NCBI GenBank assembly: GCA_023424275.1 | Contig: JAFAED010000101.1 | Location: forward strand, 1-5,133 | Length of the DNA stretch: 5,133 bases | Reading direction: 5' to 3' | DNA from: Pseudomonadota bacterium | GTDB lineage: Bacteria; Pseudomonadota; Alphaproteobacteria; Sphingomonadales; Sphingomonadaceae | In this document: positions 1-5,133 of the stretch, in pieces | Position numbering within the stretch: the first letter of the stretch is position 1 | Layout: each line of letters opens with the position of its first letter | The notes under the pieces: model-generated | Told to the model about the DNA's origin: nothing | Seen by the model: the letters and a program-made list of their open reading frames with translations, nothing else | Databases searched by the model: none | Translations under genes and position numbers: made by a program

Positions 1-1810
1 GTCCACCGTCGCCGCCGATCGCGCCGACCGCCATGATCGTCGCCTGCGCGGCATCCTTCAGGCTCTCGCCCTTCCACGCGACGCGGTCGCACACCTGCCG
101 TGCGGCGCTTTCGCGGATGAAATATTCACCCGATCCGGTCGCCGACACCGCGCATTGACCGTTTTTGGCATAGGTGCCCGCGCCGATGATCGGCGAATCG
201 CCGATGCGGCCCCAGCGCTTGCCGGTCATCCCGCCGGTCGACGTCGCGGCCGCCAGATTGCCGTCGGTATCGAGTGCGACTGCGCCCACGGTGCCGAAGA
301 GGTGCGTCGGATCGATCGCAGAGACCTGCTTCTCGCGCCAGTGCAGCAGGCCTTGCCAGCGTTCCTCGGTCCGGAACCAGCTCGGGTCGACCTGTTCCAG
401 CCCGCGCTCGACCGAAAAACGGTCGGCGCCGTCGCGTGCCAGCATCACATGCGGGCTCTTGTCCATCACCGTGCGTGCGAGGTCGATCGGATGGCGTGTG
501 CGCGTCACCCCCGCGACCGCGCCTGCTTTAAGCGTCTTGCCGTCCATGATTGCGGCATCGAGTTCATTCTTGCCCTCGGCGGTAAACACCGCGCCGCGCC
601 CGGCGTTGAACAGCGGGTTATCCTCGAGCACACGCACCGCCGCCGCGACGGCGTCGAGAGCGGCGCCGCCCTTGTCGAGCACCGCGCTGCCGGTTCGCAG
701 CGCCTCGTCCAGTCCGGCGCGGTACGCCTTCTCCTTTTCGGGCGAGAGCGTCGTCCGTTCGATGACCCCGGCACCACCATGGATCGCGAGCGACCAGCGC
801 GGAACTTCGACGATCTCACCGGCGCATGCGGCATAGTTGCGCACGAAGACCGGCGCATCGACCCGTCCGGATGGCAGATGCACGACCGATCCCGGGCCGA
901 CGCCCGTCACCTTGACCCTTGGCGCGTCGAGCGGCCCGCGCTGGGCCGGGCCGCGCAGGCCCGCTCCGTCGACGACCCATGCATAGCCGTCGGGTTCGGT
1001 CGCGTAGATGCGGCCAGTGCCGTCGGGCTCGACCGCGAGTGCCGCGCTCTCGTCGACGCCGAGGCCGAACATTGCTGGCTGGTCGGCGGGGCGTCCGACC
1101 TGCGCCTTCGCGACGAAAGCGAACAGGCGGCCAAGCCGCTCGCGTTCCTTGAAATGCGTGTCGGTTACGATGCCCTTTAGCAGGGCGAAATGCAGGAAAT
1201 CGCCCTCGATCGTGTTCGCGGGGCCAAAGGGGTCGGCGAGCGCCTCGGGGCTGCGGATACTGCCGTCGTCCATCGCGCCATAAAGCTTCTCGCCCTGGAT
1301 CGCGAGGCCGGCGCTCGTCCCCGCGAGCGGCTTGCCCGCCGCGACATGCGCGTTCAGTATGTCGCCGACGGGCGTGCCGCGCCAATAGCGGACGTACCGC
1401 GCCTGATCGCCGCCCGCGATGAAGATGCCGTCGGCCTTCTTCAGCCGGTCGAGGATTTTCCTGTTCGTCGCCTGCGACCGTGCATGGAAGACGAAGATTT
1501 CGGTCGACTGGATGCCGCCGATGTCGTGGAAAAATTCCTGCCCGATTTCCTTGCCGTAGGATGCGCTGATCACGACGATATGGCCGCCTCCGGCTTTGCC
1601 GAAGAACCATTTCATCGCATCCACATTGCGGTCGCCGCCGCCCATCAGCAGCAATCCGCCCGATACGGGTCCCGGCGTCGGCGTGTTCAATTTGCCGAAG
1701 ACATAATGTTCGTAGGGCTTTTCCTTGGCTTCTTTTGCAGCGGCGGAGGCGAATGACATCCCCGCCACGGCAAGCAGCAACCAAAATCCCCGCACCATCG
1801 AACGCAACAT
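1..1810 (-). CDS. Exported fusion of cyanophycinase-like S51 peptidase and isoaspartyl peptidase/asparaginase (3' end off the window)
   Basis: A single frame of 603 codons with no stop runs off the left edge. Residues 1-25 look like a signal peptide: basic start, hydrophobic core FWLLLAVAGMSFA, and cleavage near ASAAA. Residues 48-322 are a complete S51 domain with GGDQ (133-136), the nucleophile elbow GTSAG with Ser166, the catalytic His219 in TDTHFKERERLGRL, and GVDES (251-255). After a linker of about 16 residues comes a T2 Ntn-hydrolase domain from AIHGGAG (342-348), with NPLFNAGRG (398-406), ELDAAIMDG (416-424), the autocleavage site Gly506/Thr507 in FGTVGAVALD, GRIGDSP (534-540) and TGSGE (558-562). 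Compared with E. coli IaaA, about 40-50 residues are missing beyond the edge. By family, S51 cyanophycinases release beta-Asp-Arg dipeptides and T2 enzymes split isoaspartyl dipeptides, so both steps would lie on one exported chain. The frame and domains are near certain; cyanophycin as substrate is inferred. Confidence 0.93.
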   Translation of the reverse strand, partial: MLRSMVRGFWLLLAVAGMSFASAAAKEAKEKPYEHYVFGKLNTPTPGPVSGGLLLMGGGDRNVDAMKWFFGKAGGGHIVVISASYGKEIGQEFFHDIGGIQSTEIFVFHARSQATNRKILDRLKKADGIFIAGGDQARYVRYWRGTPVGDILNAHVAAGKPLAGTSAGLAIQGEKLYGAMDDGSIRSPEALADPFGPANTIEGDFLHFALLKGIVTDTHFKERERLGRLFAFVAKAQVGRPADQPAMFGLGVDESAALAVEPDGTGRIYATEPDGYAWVVDGAGLRGPAQRGPLDAPRVKVTGVGPGSVVHLPSGRVDAPVFVRNYAACAGEIVEVPRWSLAIHGGAGVIERTTLSPEKEKAYRAGLDEALRTGSAVLDKGGAALDAVAAAVRVLEDNPLFNAGRGAVFTAEGKNELDAAIMDGKTLKAGAVAGVTRTRHPIDLARTVMDKSPHVMLARDGADRFSVERGLEQVDPSWFRTEERWQGLLHWREKQVSAIDPTHLFGTVGAVALDTDGNLAAATSTGGMTGKRWGRIGDSPIIGAGTYAKNGQCAVSATGSGEYFIRESAARQVCDRVAWKGESLKDAAQATIMAVGAIGGDGG

Positions 1811-1818
1811 CCGGCTGA

Positions 1819-1823
1819 CCTCC
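1819..1823 (-). promoter_or_regulatory. Ribosome binding site of the S51-T2 fusion gene
   Basis: On the minus strand GGAGG lies 8 bases before the ATG at 1810-1808. The next in-frame ATG, at 1798-1796, would be 20 bases away, too far for this site. This fixes the start at 1810 and keeps the whole signal peptide. Confidence 0.75.
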
Positions 1824-1844
1824 GCCTCGTCTCTCAATGGCAGG

Positions 1845-1874
1845 ATGTTACATAATGAGGGGACGAAAAGACAA
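1845..1874 (-). promoter_or_regulatory. Candidate promoter for the S51-T2 fusion gene
   Basis: Reading the minus strand, TTGTCT (1874-1869) and TAACAT (1850-1845) are separated by 18 bases and resemble -35 and -10 boxes, each matching the consensus at four of six positions. They lie 35-64 bases upstream of the ATG in an AT-rich patch. Sphingomonad promoters often deviate from the E. coli consensus, so this is a candidate only. Confidence 0.35.
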
Positions 1875-1892
1875 TATGATTTCCGATTATGT
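1850..1892. repeat. Inverted repeat ACATAAT / ATTATGT, possible operator
   Basis: ACATAAT at 1850-1856 is matched exactly by its reverse complement ATTATGT at 1886-1892, with centres 36 bases apart. The arms bracket the -35 box (1869-1874) proposed for the fusion gene, and the left arm touches the -10 box. The placement would suit a regulator controlling that promoter. Seven AT-rich bases in an AT-rich patch can also arise by chance. Confidence 0.3.
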
Positions 1893-1910
1893 CATAGTGA
1901 TTGAAATTAT
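1877..1910. repeat. Two similar direct repeats about two helical turns apart
   Basis: TGATTTCCGATTAT (1877-1890) and TGATTGAAATTAT (1898-1910) share TGATT at the start and ATTAT at the end. Their starts are 21 bases and their ends 20 bases apart, close to two turns of DNA. This spacing is compatible with tandem binding of a regulator on one face, upstream of both genes. The match is imperfect. Confidence 0.22.
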
Positions 1911-1933
1911 CGACGGTTTCTGGTGGGTATACG
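1901..1933 (+). promoter_or_regulatory. Weak candidate promoter for the receptor gene
   Basis: TTGAAA (1901-1906) resembles a -35 box and TATACG (1928-1933) a -10 box, but they are 21 bases apart, longer than the usual 16-18. The region is correctly placed, ending 63 bases before the ATG. Nothing better was found on the plus strand, so the true promoter may be of another type or may need an activator. Confidence 0.2.
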
Positions 1934-1983
1934 AAATGATGAGGGATGGGTGCGCGGGGTCTGATTCGCGTGCGATTCAAAAC

Positions 1984-1988
1984 AGGGG
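1984..1988 (+). promoter_or_regulatory. Ribosome binding site of the TonB-dependent receptor
   Basis: AGGGG ends 8 bases before the ATG at 1997. It decides the start: an in-frame ATG at 1946 would add 17 residues ahead of a normal signal peptide, and its only purine-rich stretch (GAGGG) directly abuts the codon, leaving no spacer. Confidence 0.7.
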
Positions 1989-1996
1989 CTAAAAGG

Positions 1997-4774
1997 ATGA
2001 CGAATTTCGGGAAGCGGTCTTTTCGGATTTTCCTGGGGATCACCGCTTGCGTGCCCGCGCTGGCATCGCCTGCGTTTGCGCAGGATAGCGGCGCAGAGCA
2101 GGAAATCATCGTTACGGGGTCGCGCATCCCGACGATCCGCGATGAAGGGCCGTCGCCCGTCACGACGATCGATTCCGATGCGATCCGCGCCAACGGCTAT
2201 ACCAGCGTTCCCGAACTGCTGGCCGCGATGACGCAGAACAGCGGCGAGACGCAAAGCCCGCAGTCGGGCAGCAGCGCCGATTTCACGCCCGGCGCGCAAC
2301 AGGTCGACCTGCGCGGTCTGGGCCCCAACCACACGCTCGTGCTGATCAACGGCCGCCGCATCGCCGATTTTCCGCTGCCCTATATCGGGCGCAGCAACTT
2401 CACCGACATTTCGAACATCCCCGTCAGCCTGATCGACAAGGTCGAGATACTGAGCGGCGCTGCCTCGGCGATTTACGGGTCGGACGCGATCGCGGGCGTC
2501 GTGAACTTCAAGATGAAGGAAAAGCTCGACGGCATCACGCTCGACTATCGTCATGGGCGGACCGAGCATGGCGGGGGAATGTCGCACCGTTTCACGGCGA
2601 CCGGGGGCTGGTCGACCGACCGCTTCAGCATCGCGGGCGGCGTCGAATATCTCGACCAGCGTCCGCTCTGGGCGTATCAGCGCAGCATCCAGGACAGCAC
2701 CGACGACCAGCCGGGCGGCGGCGATCCGCGGCGTACCTTCCTGCGCCGTAACATGGACGACGAAGTCTATATCGATCCCGGCGCCGATACCTGCGCTGCG
2801 CTTTCGCACCTCAACGGCGGGTCGATCATTTATGCCTCGCGCCCGAACTGGGGCTATTATGACGACGAGCTCGAAGATTATGGGCCGGGCTTTTATTGCG
2901 GCAGCAAGACCTCGATCGGCTACGGCACGATCGTTTCGGGCCGCAAGGGCTTCAACAGCTTCGGCACCATGTCGTACGAACTGTCGGACAATGCCAAGCT
3001 GTTCACCGACTTCCAGTTCGGGATCAGCAAGGTTCGCCTGATGTACGACGTCACGAGCTGGAGCTACGAGGGCTCGTCGAGCAGCTCGAACAACAGCTTC
3101 TACAATATCAATCCCGCCGTCGATTCGCTCGACGAATGGACGCGCCAGTTCACGCCCGAGGAGACGGGCGGGCTGGAGATGCAGCGCAGCAAGCAGACGA
3201 CCTACAGCATCACGCCCGGCATTCGCGGCAATTTCGGCAACGCCTGGAATTATGAGCTGTCGTTCAACTACAGCCGCTACAAGTCGATCGTGCGCTGGCC
3301 GCAGATCATCGCGAGCAAGGCGAACGCGCTATATCTTGGTGAGCAACAGGGTACGTTGGAGGACGGAACGCCGATTTTCGATGCCGATCCCGAGCGTTTC
3401 TACACGCCGCTGACGCGCGCCGAATATGACAGCATTTCGGCAGACACCGTCTACAAGCCCGTCAGCTGGACGAGCAACCTGCAAGCGACGATCAGCAATG
3501 GCGAACTGTTCCAGCTGCCTGCTGGGCCGGTCGGTTTCGCGGCGGTCGCCGAATATGGCAAGCAGGGCTATAACCTCCATCCCGACCCGCTCGCGCTCAC
3601 CGACTATTATTACAGCTGGAAGGATAGCGACGGCAAGGGCAAGCGCAGCCACGCCGCGCTGGGCGGCGAGCTTCGCGTCCCCGTGCTCGATTTCGTAACG
3701 CTGACCGGGGCGGGGCGCTATGACACCTTTGGCTTCGCCGGCCGCGATGTCGGCAAATTCACCTATAACGGTGGGATCGAGGTTCGCCCGATGAACAGCC
3801 TGCTGTTCCGCGCCGCCTATGGCACCGCGTTCCGCGCGCCCGATCTCCATTATGTGTTCACCGGTCCCGGCAATGTCGAACGCAGCGTCATCGACTATTA
3901 TGCATGCCGCCAGGACGATCCTGCCGCAGGCTTTAGCGATTGCGACGATTACGACACCGGCATCGTCGCCGAGCGCACCGGCAACCGCGACTTGAAGGCC
4001 GAAACCGGAAAATCGCTGACGGCTGGATTCGTCTTCTCGCCCTCGCACCGGCTCAGCCTGTCGGTCGACTATTTCCGCGTTACGCTCGACAATCAGGTCG
4101 ACGATCTCAGCGTCGATACGCTCGCGCGCGACGAAGCCGATTGCCGCCCCGACGGCAATGGCGATACGGCGCTCGACCCGAACTCGCCGACTTGCCTCGA
4201 TGCGCTCGCCCGCATCCGGCGTTTCACCGGCGGACCGTCGGCGGGCGATATCGAAGCGATTTCGGTGAACCCGATCAACATTGCACGCGAACGGACGAGC
4301 GGGATCGACGTCGCCTTCCGCGGCACGCTGCCGACCAGTTTCGGCGACTTCACCCTGTCACTCGCGCATAGCCATGTGTTCAAGCACAGTTTCCAGCAAT
4401 ATCCGGGCGATCCGATCGAGAATAAGCTGGCGGCCGACAGCGGCTATTATCTGCCGCGCGACAAATCGAACGGCAGCATCACCTGGGCTTCGGGCGGCGC
4501 ACAGTTCACCTTCTCGGGTACGCGCCTCGGCAAGCTGCCCAATTATGACGAGGACGCCTTCATCAAGGCGAGCTATCTGTTCAACGCGACGCTGCAATAT
4601 GACTTCACCGATCATATGCGCGGATCGCTGACGGTACGGAACGTCTTCGACACGAACCCGGTGAAGGACCCGACCTGGACCGGCTACCCCTATTACAACG
4701 CCAGCTGGTTCGACAGCGTCGGGCGCAGCGTGTTCATGCAGCTGACCTACAAGCTGGGCGGCGGCGCGCTCTGA
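1997..4774 (+). CDS. TonB-dependent outer membrane receptor
   Basis: A complete 925-residue receptor that would use TonB/ExbBD energy to bring a bound ligand across the outer membrane. Residues 1-28 are a signal peptide cleaved after SPAFA, before QD. A TonB box follows (EIIVTGS, 36-42), then the plug domain (about 45-175) with DLRGLGPNHTLVLINGRR (104-121) and EILSGAASAIYGSDAIAGVV (150-169). The rest is a 22-strand-type barrel with AAYGTAFRAPDLHY (606-619), NPINIARERTSGID (758-771) and RNVFDTNP (881-888). There is no N-terminal FecA-type signalling domain. Outside the signal peptide the cysteines fall into three close pairs (266/301, 637/649, 716/733), all in probable extracellular loops and likely disulfides. 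The chain ends in a short GGGAL tail rather than the usual terminal aromatic residue. It is divergent from the S51-T2 enzyme gene, so a peptide ligand is inferred; the sequence alone does not exclude a siderophore or other ligand. Confidence 0.95.
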   Translation: MTNFGKRSFRIFLGITACVPALASPAFAQDSGAEQEIIVTGSRIPTIRDEGPSPVTTIDSDAIRANGYTSVPELLAAMTQNSGETQSPQSGSSADFTPGAQQVDLRGLGPNHTLVLINGRRIADFPLPYIGRSNFTDISNIPVSLIDKVEILSGAASAIYGSDAIAGVVNFKMKEKLDGITLDYRHGRTEHGGGMSHRFTATGGWSTDRFSIAGGVEYLDQRPLWAYQRSIQDSTDDQPGGGDPRRTFLRRNMDDEVYIDPGADTCAALSHLNGGSIIYASRPNWGYYDDELEDYGPGFYCGSKTSIGYGTIVSGRKGFNSFGTMSYELSDNAKLFTDFQFGISKVRLMYDVTSWSYEGSSSSSNNSFYNINPAVDSLDEWTRQFTPEETGGLEMQRSKQTTYSITPGIRGNFGNAWNYELSFNYSRYKSIVRWPQIIASKANALYLGEQQGTLEDGTPIFDADPERFYTPLTRAEYDSISADTVYKPVSWTSNLQATISNGELFQLPAGPVGFAAVAEYGKQGYNLHPDPLALTDYYYSWKDSDGKGKRSHAALGGELRVPVLDFVTLTGAGRYDTFGFAGRDVGKFTYNGGIEVRPMNSLLFRAAYGTAFRAPDLHYVFTGPGNVERSVIDYYACRQDDPAAGFSDCDDYDTGIVAERTGNRDLKAETGKSLTAGFVFSPSHRLSLSVDYFRVTLDNQVDDLSVDTLARDEADCRPDGNGDTALDPNSPTCLDALARIRRFTGGPSAGDIEAISVNPINIARERTSGIDVAFRGTLPTSFGDFTLSLAHSHVFKHSFQQYPGDPIENKLAADSGYYLPRDKSNGSITWASGGAQFTFSGTRLGKLPNYDEDAFIKASYLFNATLQYDFTDHMRGSLTVRNVFDTNPVKDPTWTGYPYYNASWFDSVGRSVFMQLTYKLGGGAL

Positions 4775-4949
4775 TCCAAAGGCAAGGCGCTGACGGCCCC
4801 AGACGGGGGTGTCAGCGCCGGTCGCCGGGTCGGTGCCGAACGTTTCGGGTTCCGATCCGGGGGACGCCGCTATACCGGCTTCCGCGATGGGCTATCGGTC
4901 CGTCCCGGGGGCCAGCGTGTGCGAGTTCCCGGCGTAAGCCAGGTGCCGC
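4775..4949. other. Convergent intergenic stretch
   Basis: These 175 bases lie between the ends of the receptor gene and the S9 peptidase gene, which point at each other. Apart from the hairpin at 4786-4819 and a small stem at 4836-4848 (CCGAA, loop CGT, TTCGG), nothing was recognised: no tRNA, no small gene with a start signal, and no insertion element ends. Confidence 0.5.
4786..4819. terminator. Strong hairpin after the receptor gene, possible transcription terminator
   Basis: GGCGCTGAC (4786-4794) pairs perfectly with GTCAGCGCC (4811-4819). Inside, CCCC (4797-4800) can pair with GGGG (4805-4808) around an AGAC loop, after a two-by-two internal mismatch. It starts 12 bases after the receptor stop, the right place for a terminator or a 3'-end protecting stem. 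No T-run follows on the plus strand. Read on the minus strand it is followed by TTGCCTTT, so it might instead, or also, end the S9 transcript. Confidence 0.55.
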
Positions 4950-5133
4950 CTATTTTGCCGCGGTATCGGCAGCCGGGCGCTTCCACCCTTTCTTGTACTT
5001 CTCGAACCACGCCAAAATCGCCGAGGCCTTCGCCGCCGATTGCGACGGGCGCGCGGCGATGCCGCCGTGGCTCGCGCCGGGGATCTTGATCAGCGCGGTC
5101 GGCACGCCGCGCAGGCGTAACGCGGTATAATAT
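4950..5133 (-). CDS. S9-family (prolyl oligopeptidase-type) serine peptidase, C-terminal 60 residues only
   Basis: The frame enters from the right edge and ends at TAG (4952-4950). The visible part has the typical end of an S9 alpha/beta-hydrolase: YYTALRLRGVPTALIKIPGA, then SHGG carrying the catalytic histidine (codon 5069-5067), then a helix with SAILAWFEKY that closes the fold, and a lysine-rich tail. S9 enzymes cleave short peptides, as oligopeptidases, dipeptidyl peptidases or acylaminoacyl peptidases, and the type cannot be told from this piece. The nucleophile serine, aspartate, propeller and any signal peptide lie outside the window. It converges on the receptor gene with 175 bases between. 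A role in processing peptides linked to the neighbouring genes is suggested by context only; S9 genes are also common singletons in sphingomonads. Confidence 0.88.
   Translation of the reverse strand, partial: YYTALRLRGVPTALIKIPGASHGGIAARPSQSAAKASAILAWFEKYKKGWKRPAADTAAK

Larger units (their letters stand above)
1811..1996. promoter_or_regulatory. Divergent intergenic control region
   Basis: This 186-base stretch separates the starts of the fusion gene (minus strand) and the receptor gene (plus strand). Its middle, roughly 1830-1940, is clearly richer in A and T than the flanking genes, as expected for promoters. It contains both ribosome binding sites, a minus-strand promoter candidate, an inverted repeat and a pair of similar direct repeats. 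Shared control of the two genes from here is plausible but inferred. No RNA gene or small coding frame with its own start signal was seen. Confidence 0.6.

Noticed and set aside
770..850. Possibility that the S51 and T2 domains are two genes or joined by a sequencing error
   Set aside because: The frame is continuous through the linker, with no stop, no ATG preceded by a ribosome site, and intact motifs on both sides.
155..1180. A 341-codon plus-strand open frame
   Set aside because: It is antisense to the fusion gene, very rich in Arg and Ala, shows no recognisable domain or ribosome site, and the minus-strand frame here has unmistakable T2 and S51 motifs.
816..1784. A 322-codon minus-strand open frame overlapping the fusion gene
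   Set aside because: It is the same strand read in another phase, with an Arg-rich low-complexity product and no family motifs. It is a shadow of the real frame.
1946..1996. Upstream in-frame ATG that would lengthen the receptor by 17 residues
   Set aside because: The extra residues would precede a normal signal peptide, and the ribosome site AGGGG is correctly spaced for the ATG at 1997.
1997..2150. FecA-type surface signalling receptor
   Set aside because: The mature protein starts almost directly at the TonB box; there is no room for an N-terminal signalling domain, and no sigma or anti-sigma gene is visible.
1907..2809. A 300-codon minus-strand open frame across the start of the receptor gene
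   Set aside because: Antisense to a clear signal peptide and plug domain; a long open antisense frame is expected in GC-rich coding DNA.
3329..4048. A 239-codon minus-strand open frame inside the receptor gene
   Set aside because: Antisense to conserved barrel sequence and without recognisable motifs or a start signal.
4836..4848. Small stem CCGAA-CGT-TTCGG as a terminator of the S9 gene
   Set aside because: Only five base pairs with a three-base loop and no T-run; too weak to annotate separately.

Overview
The window is GC-rich and reads as a chromosomal segment of an alphaproteobacterium, most likely a sphingomonad (Sphingopyxis or Sphingomonas type). This rests on the style of the TonB-dependent receptor, the codon use, and an S9 peptidase tail of a kind I associate with that group. 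I cannot name a species from sequence alone. Three genes are supported; two run off the window edges.

Layout. (1) Positions 1-1810, minus strand: one uninterrupted reading frame of 603 codons, still open at the left edge. It has a signal peptide, a cyanophycinase-like serine peptidase domain (family S51), and then a type 2 isoaspartyl peptidase/asparaginase domain (Ntn hydrolase, family T2). It is easy to miss because its stop codon lies outside the window and longer spurious frames overlap it. (2) Positions 1811-1996: an AT-rich divergent intergenic region with a ribosome binding site for each gene, candidate promoters, and an inverted repeat that may be an operator. (3) Positions 1997-4774, plus strand: a complete 925-residue TonB-dependent outer membrane receptor. 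(4) Positions 4775-4949: a convergent intergenic stretch with a strong hairpin just after the receptor stop. (5) Positions 4950-5133, minus strand: the last 60 residues of an alpha/beta-hydrolase peptidase of family S9, including its catalytic histidine.

Working model (inference). The two halves of the fused enzyme match the two successive steps of cyanophycin breakdown: release of beta-Asp-Arg dipeptides by an S51 serine peptidase, then hydrolysis of the isoaspartyl bond by a T2 enzyme. Both halves sit on one exported polypeptide that is divergent from an outer membrane receptor and near a second peptidase. This suggests a locus for scavenging isoaspartyl-linked peptide material, with cyanophycin as the leading but unproven candidate. 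The S51 half resembles a cyanophycinase-like group whose substrate I do not regard as settled, so the two-step fusion architecture is the firm observation and the substrate is not.
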